A stretch of 64,000 nucleotides of DNA from a virus (IMGVR_UViG_3300048104_000741:1-64000); one strand, 5' to 3'. Counted from the stretch's first letter, positions 48,858-57,441 are shown. Numbers and translations are program-made. The notes: generated by a model not told the origin, from the letters alone.

Positions 48858-49361
48858 ATGGAATTAAAAAAAGCATCAGCACTCACTCATGTATTAATGC
48901 ACGAACATGGTTTATCTAGGGGATGGACATTTCGTTGGCAAAACAAAAAGCGCTCACTTGGCACTTGCAGTTATGATTGGCGAGAAATTCGGTTGTCTAA
49001 ATGGTATGTTGAATTAAACGACATAGATGATGTAAAGGATACTATTCTCCATGAACTCGCCCATGCTTTGGCTTATGAGCGCTATGGTTCTAAAAGCATT
49101 GGTCATGGAGTTTTATGGAAAAAAGTTTGCAGAGAAATTGGCGCAATTCCAAAAGCTAGAAGTAAGTCTAATTTAAATACTCCCAAAAATCATCACAAGT
49201 ATGTTGACACTTGTTGTGGCTTGACTTTCAGAAAGCATAGGTTGAGAAAAAACAGGACATACTCTTGCCCAAAATGCCATGTCAACTTGTTCGTTAGTGA
49301 GAAAGAAAAAAAAATAGATCGTGCGACAAAAGCATTAGCGAATGAAATATTTAGCGCTTGA
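48858..49361 (+). CDS. sprT-like: SprT-like zinc metalloprotease
   Basis: 167 residues. Catalytic HELAHALAYE at 65-74 with the downstream GHGVLWKKVC His, then a zinc ribbon with TCCGL and SCPKCHVNL. This is the SprT/Spartan fold; eukaryotic members cut DNA-protein crosslinks, and bacterial and phage roles are unclear. Predicted leaderless. Its stop TGA lies in the next -35 box. Confidence 0.9.
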   Translation: MELKKASALTHVLMHEHGLSRGWTFRWQNKKRSLGTCSYDWREIRLSKWYVELNDIDDVKDTILHELAHALAYERYGSKSIGHGVLWKKVCREIGAIPKARSKSNLNTPKNHHKYVDTCCGLTFRKHRLRKNRTYSCPKCHVNLFVSEKEKKIDRATKALANEIFSA

Positions 49362-49386
49362 CAATTTTTTATTTTTACTTTAATGT
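49358..49386 (+). promoter_or_regulatory. leaderless-type promoter that decides the next start
   Basis: TTGACA (49358-49363), 17 nt, TAATGT (49381-49386). An ATG at 49387 touches the -10 box and cannot be transcribed; the in-frame ATG at 49393 is exactly 6 nt away. Confidence 0.72.
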
Positions 49387-49392
49387 ATGATT

Positions 49393-49656
49393 ATGAAAGA
49401 CGAAATTTTAGTTGAACCAAAGATTTTAAAAAATAGAAAGAATCCTTTATATGTGATTACTTCTACTCATGCAGAATCAATTAACTTATTGACTCGCAAG
49501 AAAAGTCTTGATGAAGTTGATCTTGACTCTTTGAAGCAATTAGGTTTTGCGGTTGCGGAAAATAAACTTGACAAGGATGGCAACAAAGTCTACCTTAAAC
49601 ATAACACAAGAACATTTGCAGAGAAAATGAATTCTCGCAAACAACAAAATAAATAG
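49393..49656 (+). CDS. hypothetical protein, 87 aa
   Basis: The start at 49393 was taken by the 6-nt rule; the ATG two codons upstream lies before predicted +1. Lys-rich alpha/beta protein (PKILKNRKNPLYVITS). Family unknown. Confidence 0.6.
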   Translation: MKDEILVEPKILKNRKNPLYVITSTHAESINLLTRKKSLDEVDLDSLKQLGFAVAENKLDKDGNKVYLKHNTRTFAEKMNSRKQQNK

Positions 49657-49668
49657 GAGAAAAATATT

Positions 49669-50088
49669 ATGGGATTAGATATGTACGCTTATGCTCGTCC
49701 ACCTCGCAAGAGAAATAATGACGAAGACCTTCATATTGCAGAATGGCGCAAGCACAATCGCTTGCAAGGTTGGATGCAAGAGTTGTGGGAATCTAAAGGT
49801 TGTCCCAACGCAGACACAGAAGGCAATCCAATGGGTGACTTCAATAGTGTCGAAATGAAACTTACTTTAGCGGATATTTATGCTCTTGAAGATGCAATTC
49901 TTACAATGACCATGCCCGAATCTAATGGTTTCTTTTGGGGTAGTGATTCCTTTTTTTGGGCAGACGAAGATGGTAATGATTACCCCGAAGATCGTTACTA
50001 TTATTTAGAAAGTGATTTGCAATTTGTAGATGATGCAAAAAAAATGCTTGACAAAGGTTATCGGGTGTTTTATAGTTGTTGGTATTAA
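49669..50088 (+). CDS. conserved phage protein of the MGLDMY type
   Basis: 139 residues beginning MGLDMYAYARPP, a start shared by a widespread phage family of unknown function, with WRKHNRLQGWMQELW and DAILTMTMPESNGFFWGSD in the middle. A GGAG lies 9 nt upstream of the ATG. Confidence 0.7.
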   Translation: MGLDMYAYARPPRKRNNDEDLHIAEWRKHNRLQGWMQELWESKGCPNADTEGNPMGDFNSVEMKLTLADIYALEDAILTMTMPESNGFFWGSDSFFWADEDGNDYPEDRYYYLESDLQFVDDAKKMLDKGYRVFYSCWY

Positions 50089-50113
50089 TCAATCACAAAA
50101 CGCAAGGAAAAAC

Positions 50114-50359
50114 ATGGATACCGCACAAGCATTCGTAAATAGCATTAAACAATCAATCGCAAGCGCAGAAAAGATAGCAAACTCAATACCCAAGAAGGGT
50201 CTTAATGTTTATCTTGACAAGTCAACTATGGTCATGCAGACTTTTAGCGACCCAAGCGCATTTGCTTATGCCAAGCAAGCAACTGCTCGCAAGGGTCAAT
50301 CAAGTATTCTTAGGATGCAAATGGATGGGGCGGGCAGAACCCAAGCAAAAGCATTGTAA
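50114..50359 (+). CDS. hypothetical protein, 81 aa
   Basis: The ATG at 50114 with AAGGA 5 nt upstream was chosen over an open frame running back into the preceding gene. Ala/Ser/Lys-rich helices (VNSIKQSIASAEKIANSI). No family recognised. Confidence 0.58.
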   Translation: MDTAQAFVNSIKQSIASAEKIANSIPKKGLNVYLDKSTMVMQTFSDPSAFAYAKQATARKGQSSILRMQMDGAGRTQAKAL

Positions 50360-50423
50360 AAGATGCAAAATATTAGTTTAACTATATAAATACGAACTTT
50401 TCGCCAATAACACAATAAAATGC

Positions 50424-50452
50424 TTGACATATCATGCAAATTAACATTAACT
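50424..50452 (+). promoter_or_regulatory. leaderless-type promoter
   Basis: TTGACA (50424-50429), 17 nt, TTAACT (50447-50452), 6 nt AAAAAC, ATG 50459. The -10 is the weakest of the set. Confidence 0.58.
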
Positions 50453-50458
50453 AAAAAC

Positions 50459-50689
50459 ATGAAACAATTAGAAGAAAAAATACCAACATACGAAGAATAT
50501 ACAAAAGATATGTCGTTAGTAGATCAAATAAAATTTTACTATGATGTTGACCTCAAAGATTTTTTTCCCGATGGATGGATGACTGATCCTTGGGAAATTG
50601 TTGCGCAAGTTGCAATTAATCCTAATTGGCTAAATGAATTCAACAAAGAATTTAAAGAATACCTACAAGAAAGAGAATACATACAATGA
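50459..50689 (+). CDS. hypothetical protein, 76 aa
   Basis: ATG at 50459, by the 6-nt rule, replaces an upstream in-frame ATG that overlaps the -35. Acidic, Trp/Phe-rich (FYYDVDLKDFFPDGWMTD). Family unknown. ATGA overlap with the next gene. Confidence 0.58.
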   Translation: MKQLEEKIPTYEEYTKDMSLVDQIKFYYDVDLKDFFPDGWMTDPWEIVAQVAINPNWLNEFNKEFKEYLQEREYIQ

Positions 50690-51000
50690 AACAACCTATA
50701 TATAATGGCATAAACGAAGATGAGTGCGAATATTACGATGTAGTACAAGGAGAGATTGAATACAACAAAATGAATAAATTAAAAGAAAAATTAAAGACAA
50801 ATATTAAATACCATATAGATAGAATAGCTGAAACAGGCTCATCATCATTTTCTACTTGCGATTATAGTGGATGGGATAAAGATATTTGGAATCACAGACA
50901 TTCTATCATGGACAAATTGACTGATGAAGGTTATCGTGTTGAAAGTGCAGTTAATCATGGAGTATTAGATGTAACAATAACTGCAAATTTAGAATTATGA
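50686..51000 (+). CDS. hypothetical protein, 104 aa
   Basis: Mixed alpha/beta (LKTNIKYHIDRIAETGSSSF, YRVESAVNHGVLDVTITAN). No family recognised. Coupled on both sides. Confidence 0.55.
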   Translation: MKQPIYNGINEDECEYYDVVQGEIEYNKMNKLKEKLKTNIKYHIDRIAETGSSSFSTCDYSGWDKDIWNHRHSIMDKLTDEGYRVESAVNHGVLDVTITANLEL

Positions 51001-51197
51001 GTGGAGTAGTAGATACAGAACAATTAAAATGCCAAATATCTAACTTCTTATATGACATTACCAATGATGAGTATTATAGTGATGAAGTAATATTATCGGA
51101 TGAAGACATTTCAAAATTAACAGACAGAATAGTTTTTAGAAACACAGAATTAAGAGAAATATTAAATAATGAAAGTAACAAAAATAAGATATTTTAA
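50997..51197 (+). CDS. hypothetical protein, 66 aa
   Basis: Acidic helical protein (EVILSDEDISKLTDRIV). Overlaps the next gene by 29 nt in another frame. No family recognised. Confidence 0.5.
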   Translation: MSGVVDTEQLKCQISNFLYDITNDEYYSDEVILSDEDISKLTDRIVFRNTELREILNNESNKNKIF

Positions 51198-51384
51198 TAC
51201 ATTAAATGGAGTTGGTTACGAATGCCACACAAATATAGATGGGGTGAGAATATGTAATCACGGAACAGGTGGAGCAACTTTTATTGATGGCGCATTTAAA
51301 GATACAAAAAATTTTAGAGAGTTATCTGAATGGGACTTAGAAGATTTAATTGACCAATACGAAAATAAACTCTTGACACAATAA
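51169..51384 (+). CDS. hypothetical protein, 71 aa
   Basis: Strand-rich start (KVTKIRYFNTLNGVGYECHT). Family unknown. Its end contains the TTGACA of the next promoter. Confidence 0.5.
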   Translation: MKVTKIRYFNTLNGVGYECHTNIDGVRICNHGTGGATFIDGAFKDTKNFRELSEWDLEDLIDQYENKLLTQ

Positions 51385-51401
51385 TAAAACCAATATAAAG
51401 T
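51373..51401 (+). promoter_or_regulatory. leaderless-like promoter (7-nt gap)
   Basis: TTGACA (51373-51378), 17 nt, TAAAGT (51396-51401), 7 nt, ATG 51409. Confidence 0.68.
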
Positions 51402-51408
51402 ATTAAAC

Positions 51409-51555
51409 ATGAACGATTACATAGAAGAAAATAATAATAAATTACAATACGATAGTTTCACAGGAACTTATTTCTTACATGATGAAGAGTGGGAAGAACC
51501 TATGGAATTTACTGAAGACGAACTAGAACAAGAGGGGATATACATCAATGAATAA
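51409..51555 (+). CDS. small acidic protein, 48 aa
   Basis: Glu/Asp-rich (EEWEEPMEFTEDELEQEG); strong net negative charge. Overlaps the next start by 8 nt. A DNA mimic is conceivable but untested. Confidence 0.5.
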   Translation: MNDYIEENNNKLQYDSFTGTYFLHDEEWEEPMEFTEDELEQEGIYINE

Positions 51556-51778
51556 AGAATACAACATGACATTAGGATTAACTAGAGAAGAAATTAATGA
51601 CATTCTAAATGGAGTGCCAATGAAGTTTCATTTCTTGAATGATGACAATTCTCCTGCGATTAGCGTTGCTATTAAAACTATGGAAGATGATCTACCTTTG
51701 GAGAACTACATGGATTTAAGCGAAAAGCTAGACGAAGAGTTGGCAAATATTGTTGACAAGTCTCCTGTTAATGTTTAG
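51548..51778 (+). CDS. hypothetical protein, 76 aa
   Basis: Acidic protein (LTREEINDILNGVPMKF). No family recognised. The next promoter begins inside it. Confidence 0.55.
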   Translation: MNKEYNMTLGLTREEINDILNGVPMKFHFLNDDNSPAISVAIKTMEDDLPLENYMDLSEKLDEELANIVDKSPVNV

Positions 51779-51781
51779 AGT
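51753..51781 (+). promoter_or_regulatory. promoter with ATA at the predicted +1
   Basis: TTGACA (51753-51758), 17 nt, TAGAGT (51776-51781), 6 nt ATCGAC, then ATA where other promoters have ATG. The same TATCGACAT reappears at 51822-51830, this time supplying the real ATG at 51829. Confidence 0.6.
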
Positions 51782-51828
51782 ATCGACATATTAACAACTA
51801 TATGTACATAAAAGAGTAAAATATCGAC

Positions 51829-52029
51829 ATGAACCAAATAGAAGAAATAGTTTACCACAAAGATCAAATGTCTCTCGATTTTAATTGGAAAAAAATTGAT
51901 GACGAGTTAATCCAAAGGGAGGCGACAATTTCCGTAGCAAATGGAGAGTATGAAGATTGGGATCATGCTTATGAATCTCATTGGGATATGTGGGAAAGTG
52001 GAGATTTAATCTTGACACCTTCTTTTTAA
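51829..52029 (+). CDS. hypothetical protein, 66 aa
   Basis: Acidic, Trp-rich protein (DWDHAYESHWDMWESGD). With the promoter at 51753 it has a leader of about 41 nt containing a TATGTACATA palindrome. Family unknown. Its end carries the next promoter. Confidence 0.55.
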   Translation: MNQIEEIVYHKDQMSLDFNWKKIDDELIQREATISVANGEYEDWDHAYESHWDMWESGDLILTPSF

Positions 52030-52040
52030 TCGCTTAGAGT
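52012..52040 (+). promoter_or_regulatory. leaderless-type promoter
   Basis: TTGACA (52012-52017), 17 nt, TAGAGT (52035-52040), 6 nt TATATT, ATG 52047. Confidence 0.74.
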
Positions 52041-52046
52041 TATATT

Positions 52047-52370
52047 ATGAAATTAGTATTAAGAGAAAACGAAGTAAATAATAAAGCAGATGGAACATAT
52101 TATATAGATTGCATAACTACAAGTTATTTTAATCTAGTTAATTTGCTCGGAGAACCTACCTCAAAAAGAGGAGATAAGGTATTATGTGAATGGGTAATTG
52201 AATCAAATGAGGGTAACATTGCTACAATTTACGATTACAAGTCTGATACGAATGATGTTGCATTGGTAACTGAATGGCATTTGGGGGGCAATAAAGATTC
52301 GCTTCCTCTAATTGAAGAGATTAAAAATAACATTAAAAATAATATTGACTTTTACAATCTTGTCTGCTAG
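52047..52370 (+). CDS. hypothetical protein, 107 aa
   Basis: Alpha/beta protein (CITTSYFNLVNLLGEPTSKR, VLCEWVIESNEGNIATIYDY). This looks like a small phage fold with a substrate-like loop, but I cannot name it. Predicted leaderless. Confidence 0.6.
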   Translation: MKLVLRENEVNNKADGTYYIDCITTSYFNLVNLLGEPTSKRGDKVLCEWVIESNEGNIATIYDYKSDTNDVALVTEWHLGGNKDSLPLIEEIKNNIKNNIDFYNLVC

Positions 52371-52373
52371 TGT
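52345..52373 (+). promoter_or_regulatory. leaderless-type promoter
   Basis: TTGACT (52345-52350), 17 nt, TAGTGT (52368-52373), 6 nt ATTAAT, ATG 52380; starts inside the preceding gene. Confidence 0.72.
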
Positions 52374-52379
52374 ATTAAT

Positions 52380-52610
52380 ATGAATTACACAACACAAAAA
52401 ATTAGTTTCAATGTTGCCACAAATGGTGGAGATCAATATCGCTTATATGAATGCGTAGATCAAATCGCAGACCTCATTGATATGTACTTCGGTACTGCAA
52501 TAGAAGATACCACAAATATACATAGATTAGTCGATGAAGAACTTGTTGTAGCAATGAGAAGGCAAGCTAAAGAAAATGAACTAGAAAACATAAATGGGGG
52601 GAGTAAATAA
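52380..52610 (+). CDS. hypothetical protein, 76 aa
   Basis: Helical core (YECVDQIADLIDMYFGTAIE). Predicted leaderless; stop shares a base with the next ATG. Family unknown. Confidence 0.58.
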   Translation: MNYTTQKISFNVATNGGDQYRLYECVDQIADLIDMYFGTAIEDTTNIHRLVDEELVVAMRRQAKENELENINGGSK

Positions 52611-52825
52611 TGAATACTAGAGATAAAGTAGAATGGAGTCGCACTCCTGTTCGCCAAATACAATGTCATAAAGTTAGTGGATACGATTATCACGACAAAA
52701 TTGAGCTACCTATTCTTTTTAACTTGACAGATGATGGTAAAAGGCTTTATGATCGTGAAACAATGACTGATTATTTAGAAGATATTTTAAATGGTATAGA
52801 AGAACACGAAAAACATTATAATTAA
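52610..52825 (+). CDS. hypothetical protein, 71 aa
   Basis: Contains VRQIQCHKVSGYDYHDKIE; possible small regulatory or binding protein. Family unknown. GGGGAGT precedes its start within the previous gene, a usable ribosome site. Confidence 0.5.
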   Translation: MNTRDKVEWSRTPVRQIQCHKVSGYDYHDKIELPILFNLTDDGKRLYDRETMTDYLEDILNGIEEHEKHYN

Positions 52826-52920
52826 ATAAAAACATTTAGAAGATTAAACTAATTTTTCAATTAAAATAAATTTTAATATCAAATTACTTTATTAAATAAA
52901 TAATTAAATTAACTAGAACA

Positions 52921-53139
52921 ATGATAAAACAATTAGAAGGAGCAAAAACTTTCAAAGAGATTTTTCATCTTTATATAGGTGAATTGACAAACGCAGACAC
53001 AGGAATGTCTTTTGAGAAGTATATAGCAAAGAAATCTTTTATGAATCTAGCAGAATTTTTAGACAATAGTCCATTAAGTGTTTCTCAATGGGCGCAAATA
53101 GACAAAGAAAAAGAAAGAACTAATAACACACCATCTTAA
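52921..53139 (+). CDS. hypothetical protein, 72 aa
   Basis: Helical (EGAKTFKEIFHLYIGELTNAD). Preceded by a 95-nt very AT-rich gap with no clear promoter. Family unknown. Confidence 0.5.
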   Translation: MIKQLEGAKTFKEIFHLYIGELTNADTGMSFEKYIAKKSFMNLAEFLDNSPLSVSQWAQIDKEKERTNNTPS

Positions 53140-53144
53140 TAAAA

Positions 53145-53285
53145 ATGAACGAAATAATAGAATTAATTGAACAAAAAATAGAAGAGATTAAAAATTACTC
53201 TATATCCAACCAAGAAGACGAATCTCAATACATGAAAGAATTAGGTGCTTTTGAAGAAATGTTGAGAATAGTTGAAGAATTTTAA
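53145..53285 (+). CDS. small helical acidic protein, 46 aa
   Basis: Starts 5 nt after the previous stop; Glu/Ile-rich helices (IELIEQKIEEIKNYS, FEEMLRIVEEF). Below usual length but in tight operon context. Confidence 0.5.
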   Translation: MNEIIELIEQKIEEIKNYSISNQEDESQYMKELGAFEEMLRIVEEF

Positions 53286-53294
53286 AAAAAAGTG

Positions 53295-53323
53295 TTGACA
53301 TTATCACAATCATCAGTCATACT
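53295..53323 (+). promoter_or_regulatory. sigma70-like promoter of the rIIA-like gene
   Basis: TTGACA (53295-53300), 17 nt, CATACT (53318-53323). The leader is about 35 nt and includes ATCACATATAACACACAAG, CA-rich and without a good Shine-Dalgarno. Confidence 0.65.
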
Positions 53324-53364
53324 TCAATCATAGTTTAATTTATCACATATAACACACAAGAAAA

Positions 53365-55635
53365 ATGATTATCACGGAAAACAAAAACAAGCAAGTAGTT
53401 CGCTCACACAACTTCGATGAAGTAAAATGCACCATTGATGCAGAAGATATGCGTTATGTAGCATCTTTGCTCCGAAACAATTACTCTAACACTCGTCTTG
53501 CAGTAGTGCGTGAAATTACCGCCAATGCGCTTGATGCCAACCTTGAGGCTAATGCTTCTCGTTCAATAGAAGTCAAGTTGCCAACTTCAATGAATCCATC
53601 ATTTGCGGTTCGTGACTTTGGGGGAGGACTTAGTAAAGAAGATGTTTTTGGTCTTTATTCTAAGTACGGCAAGTCAACCAAGCGCACATCCAACAATTAT
53701 ATTGGCGCATTCGGCATTGGTAAGTTTGCACCACTTTCTTATGGTGATAATTTTACTTGCACATCATTTCATGGTGGATTAAAAATCGCATACAATGTAT
53801 TTGTCGATGAATCTGATGATACAAAAATCGTAGAGCTATTTAGTGAACCAAGCAACGAACCAACAGGATTGAGTATTGAGGTTGCGATTTCTGATGGAGA
53901 TATTAATGACTTCAAAGATATTTGTCAAAAATTCTTTAAGTTCTTCTCAAAAGAAGATATGCCTAAATTTATCGGGGCAGAAGAAAATTTTATCAAAGAG
54001 AATAAGGTCACATTAGAATCGAAAGATGATTCTTGGTTCTTCTTGGATGAAGATTCGGGTAGATACAGATATGGGGGTTATAATGCTCATGTTATTATGG
54101 GTAGAGTTTCCTATCCTTTAGACTCTCAAGCATTGAATGTTAAAAAATTCGTGCAAGACGATCAAAAAGCTAGTATAATTGGACAAATTATAGGTTCAAG
54201 TAATTTCTACTTGCGAGTACCTCTAGGTTCAGTAAAATTACATCATAGCAGGGAATCCTTGGAGTATAACAAAACTACTCAACAAAAAATTATTGATAGT
54301 TTATTGGTAGTTGTCGATCAAATTCAAGAGATTTCCAAAGAAAAGTTGGCAGATTCAACTGATCTTTTTGATGCTAAACGCAATTACGCTAGAATTGTCA
54401 ACGCTATGCCTTATGGTATTCGTTCTGTATTTGAGAATAGCTTTGAATGGAATGGTGTAAAGATTGACTCTTCTGTTTTTAACAGAGATTATAGTCTGCA
54501 AGACAATTTGATTCTTACTCATTCTTGGAAAGAAGATGACTCTTCATCTCGCAATGGTTTCAAGATTCGTTCTCAAAAAGTGACTAGAGTTGAATGTCAA
54601 GACAATTATTTGTTCGTTATGCAAGATTTAGAATCTGCTCATGGCATGAATCTGCGAGTCAGAACATTAATGAATGCAGATGATTCGCTCAAAGGGGTTT
54701 ATATTATTCGTGCAGTTGATAGCATCGCAGAAGATCATATTTACAATGAATGGAACTTCAATTTGATCGACAAAAAGCATATTCGATATGCCTCAAATGT
54801 TGAGAAAGAAAAAGTTCAGCATAGTGGAGTGCGCAAGAAAAATGGTAGCCGAGCAAACATTCCATTGTTCAAAATGGTAACAAAAAAGTCAAGTTGGGCA
54901 AACAAGAATCTTGACTTTTGGGAAAATGTCAAGGATAAAATTGAAGATGCCTCTAGCGTAGATGGTTCTTATAATGGCAAACTTGTATATATTCCAATCA
55001 AAAACTACAAGATTGAATATAATGAGTACACTCTCGACATCATCTATGCCAAGATGCAAAGATTCAATGGGCTTCAAAAAGAATCCGAAAAAAATAAAGT
55101 CTCTTTATTTGGTGTTCGGGTAGGAGATGTTAAAAAGTTAGACGATTCTATTTGGATTTCTTTTGATACTTTTTACAAGCAAGTCGCAAAAGATTTTCTA
55201 TTGTCTGACATTAACTCTGCTAATGCTTCTTATACGCATAACAAACTTAAATTTGATCCAAGTGGACTAAGTGTGTATGTTCAAAATTTAGGCAAATTAT
55301 TTATTAATAATTTTGTTGCGAGTAAAAAAGGTCATTCTCTTAATGTGGTTGCAAAGAATTGGAAGATGTTTGCTGATATTGGAAACCATACCGCATATAA
55401 TTATATTCAGTTTCTTCGTAGTACAGATAAAGAGTGGCTTGAATCCAACCTCACGCAACTTGTAACTGCAAAAGAATTGTTGGCTCAATTAAAGTTAGTT
55501 GAAAAGCAATATCCTTTGTTGGTCAATGTTTCTGATATGTTCTCCTCATGGCATGGCATCGAAGAAAATAACTTGCTTAAAAATTTAAACGAATACATTT
55601 CCTTGTGTGATGATAACAGAGAGGGGGAAGGGTGA
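53365..55635 (+). CDS. rIIA-like: RIIA-like GHKL ATPase
   Basis: 756 residues. The Bergerat ATP-binding fold is complete: N box REITANALDAN (E50, N54), G1 box VRDFGGGLS (D84, G86, G88), G2 box YIGAFGIGKFAPLSYGD (114-126). The same order and the flanking LYSKYGKST and SFHGGLK match T4 RIIA and its relatives in many large phages. In T4, RIIA/RIIB protect against exclusion by RexAB and other abortive systems at the membrane. A terminator follows and the RIIB-like gene comes next. Confidence 0.86.
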   Translation: MIITENKNKQVVRSHNFDEVKCTIDAEDMRYVASLLRNNYSNTRLAVVREITANALDANLEANASRSIEVKLPTSMNPSFAVRDFGGGLSKEDVFGLYSKYGKSTKRTSNNYIGAFGIGKFAPLSYGDNFTCTSFHGGLKIAYNVFVDESDDTKIVELFSEPSNEPTGLSIEVAISDGDINDFKDICQKFFKFFSKEDMPKFIGAEENFIKENKVTLESKDDSWFFLDEDSGRYRYGGYNAHVIMGRVSYPLDSQALNVKKFVQDDQKASIIGQIIGSSNFYLRVPLGSVKLHHSRESLEYNKTTQQKIIDSLLVVVDQIQEISKEKLADSTDLFDAKRNYARIVNAMPYGIRSVFENSFEWNGVKIDSSVFNRDYSLQDNLILTHSWKEDDSSSRNGFKIRSQKVTRVECQDNYLFVMQDLESAHGMNLRVRTLMNADDSLKGVYIIRAVDSIAEDHIYNEWNFNLIDKKHIRYASNVEKEKVQHSGVRKKNGSRANIPLFKMVTKKSSWANKNLDFWENVKDKIEDASSVDGSYNGKLVYIPIKNYKIEYNEYTLDIIYAKMQRFNGLQKESEKNKVSLFGVRVGDVKKLDDSIWISFDTFYKQVAKDFLLSDINSANASYTHNKLKFDPSGLSVYVQNLGKLFINNFVASKKGHSLNVVAKNWKMFADIGNHTAYNYIQFLRSTDKEWLESNLTQLVTAKELLAQLKLVEKQYPLLVNVSDMFSSWHGIEENNLLKNLNEYISLCDDNREGEG

Positions 55636-55660
55636 TAACTTCCCTCTCTCAATCTTTTTT
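55616..55660 (+). terminator. intrinsic terminator after rIIA-like
   Basis: AGAGAGG(G)GGAAG pairs with CTTCCCTCTCT across the stop codon (one bulged G), then CAATC and a six-T run. It separates rIIA-like from rIIB-like. Confidence 0.8.
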
Positions 55661-55671
55661 AAAATAAACAC

Positions 55672-55699
55672 TTGACATTAAATAGAAAATCACTATACT
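55672..55699 (+). promoter_or_regulatory. sigma70-like promoter of the rIIB-like gene
   Basis: TTGACA (55672-55677), 16 nt, TATACT (55694-55699); leader about 40 nt, A-rich, without Shine-Dalgarno. Confidence 0.68.
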
Positions 55700-55745
55700 A
55701 GAACATATTATTAATTATAGAAGTAACAATAAAAACAAAAACATT

Positions 55746-56906
55746 ATGAATAAAGTACCATATACATTAAGTGAAAATTCACTCACCATTTTTTGGGAAG
55801 GCAAGCCTTACACATTGCGCAATGACCATCCCAATTTTAATTTAGCTAAGAAAGCTATTTTTGATGCAAGATACGATGATCTAGGAGATTTGCTAGACAT
55901 TAGCAAGTCTATCGAGAATTTCGTTGAGGGTGACATTGAGGTCAAAGACGAAGTTGTTTACTACAAAGGTCATCGTTTGCATGGTGTTGTGGTTGACAAA
56001 TTGCTCGAAATGCTTCGTGCAGGAATGAAGGATTCTGCTCCTCTTACCAATTTTATTACTCGCTTGCAAGCCAACCCAAGTGCAAATTCAGTCAATGAAT
56101 TGTATTCTTTCTTGAGCTACAAGTCTCTTGCAACCACTCCCGAAGGTATGGTTTTAGGTTACAAGGGTGTTCAAGGTGACTTTTGGAGTTCAACAGGTAA
56201 TGCTGATACCATTGTGGTTCAAGGCAAAACCAATGAGCGCCATCAAATTCTCAACGAAGTCGGGGCAACAATCGAAGTTGCTAGAAGATGCGTTGATGAC
56301 AATAAGGACAATCATTGTTCTTTTGGTCTTCATGTTGGATCATACGATTACGCAAATGGTTGGGCAGGAGAAAGTGGACGCTTACTTCTTGTTGAATTTG
56401 ATCCCCAAGATGCAGTTTCAGTTCCAACTGATTGCGATTTCCAAAAACTTAGGGTTTCTAAGTACAAGGTGATCTCCGATATTACTGACACTCGAAAAGA
56501 GTTAAATACACCTGTCTACGAGGCTAATAAGCCTATCTATGGGTCAGATGATGATGTCGATTATGATGATCTTGACGAAGATGTGGATAATTTCTTAGAT
56601 TCAGATGATGATCTTGATGAATATGGAGAACCAAAAGTCATTCTTCCCGATAATTACGATGATGATGATTTCGACATGGACAATACTGAATCAGAAGACA
56701 ATGAAATGTTGCGCCTTGCGATTCGCAATTATGTTGAAAACAAACATGAACAAGGTATTGACCCAACAATCAATCATGTTAATTCTCTTAAAATTTGCAG
56801 AGATTCGGACATGACTTGTCGTAAGGTTTTTGAATTGTTGGTTAATATGGGTTTTGATATAGAAGATAGTGAATACAAAACTTTAAGCCAATTACAAGTT
56901 TCTTAA
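55746..56906 (+). CDS. rIIB-like: RIIB-like protein
   Basis: 386 residues resembling T4 RIIB-type proteins of large phages: LTIFWEGKPYTLRNDHPNF at the N-terminus, VVYYKGHRLHGVVVDKLLEM, NPSANSVNELYSFLSYKSL, TPEGMVLGYKGVQGDFW, CSFGLHVGSYDYANG and VEFDPQDAVSVPTDC. An acidic Asp-rich linker (about 258-312) and a C-terminal HTH-like segment follow. Partner of the RIIA-like ATPase upstream, but here with its own promoter. Confidence 0.82.
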   Translation: MNKVPYTLSENSLTIFWEGKPYTLRNDHPNFNLAKKAIFDARYDDLGDLLDISKSIENFVEGDIEVKDEVVYYKGHRLHGVVVDKLLEMLRAGMKDSAPLTNFITRLQANPSANSVNELYSFLSYKSLATTPEGMVLGYKGVQGDFWSSTGNADTIVVQGKTNERHQILNEVGATIEVARRCVDDNKDNHCSFGLHVGSYDYANGWAGESGRLLLVEFDPQDAVSVPTDCDFQKLRVSKYKVISDITDTRKELNTPVYEANKPIYGSDDDVDYDDLDEDVDNFLDSDDDLDEYGEPKVILPDNYDDDDFDMDNTESEDNEMLRLAIRNYVENKHEQGIDPTINHVNSLKICRDSDMTCRKVFELLVNMGFDIEDSEYKTLSQLQVS

Positions 56907-56924
56907 AGATTTTAATAAAAAATA

Positions 56925-56952
56925 TTGAAATAAAAACTTCTTTTCATATTAT
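56925..56952 (+). promoter_or_regulatory. leaderless-type promoter
   Basis: TTGAAA (56925-56930), 16 nt, TATTAT (56947-56952), 6 nt AAAGAT, ATG 56959. Confidence 0.6.
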
Positions 56953-56958
56953 AAAGAT

Positions 56959-57096
56959 ATGGAAGAAAATAAAAAATTATCAGATATTACTAGCGTTGAA
57001 GAATTAGATTTATTTATCGGGGATGACGATATTACTGAAGAAGAATATCAAGATTTAGTTTCTTACATTCAAGATAAAAATGCTAAAAATAATTAA
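56959..57096 (+). CDS. small acidic protein, 45 aa
   Basis: Asp/Glu-rich (SVEELDLFIGDDDITEEEY). Short, but supported by a leaderless-type promoter in the correct register. Function unknown. Confidence 0.5.
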   Translation: MEENKKLSDITSVEELDLFIGDDDITEEEYQDLVSYIQDKNAKNN

Positions 57097-57441
57097 TTAA
57101 ATTTTTAATAATGGGTATTGTAGCGAGGTTAATTTGTTGTCCTTGGTTAAACTTCATCACCCAACTTGTAACTACATAAAAGCAAGTTAATTTTTATTAT
57201 TTCAAATAAATCTTTAAATTATAAGTTCACACAGGAAAATGATAATTTCAAATGCTTTTTTTTATTTTCTATTTCCTTCTTTAAATAACTATCCCAACTA
57301 TACAATATATAAAGATTAGTATAAGGGAATATATAAAGGATAATATAAAGATTTACATATAGATAAGATATATAATTAAAATGAATAAATTATTAAATAT
57401 TATATTTTAGGGAGTGGCGAAATTAATTATATAAAAATATT
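57097..57441. other. non-coding AT-rich stretch with a possible small RNA
   Basis: No convincing gene. At 57112-57195 pairing is possible: TGGGT (57112-57116) with ACCCA (57159-57163), and AACTTG (57163-57168) with CAAGTT (57183-57188) followed by a T-rich stretch, so a short terminated transcript could end here. The rest to 57441 is low-complexity AT. Confidence 0.35.

Noticed and set aside
56167-56472. 101-codon plus-strand frame inside the rIIB-like gene
   Set aside because: Shadow frame; the host frame has conserved RIIB blocks throughout.
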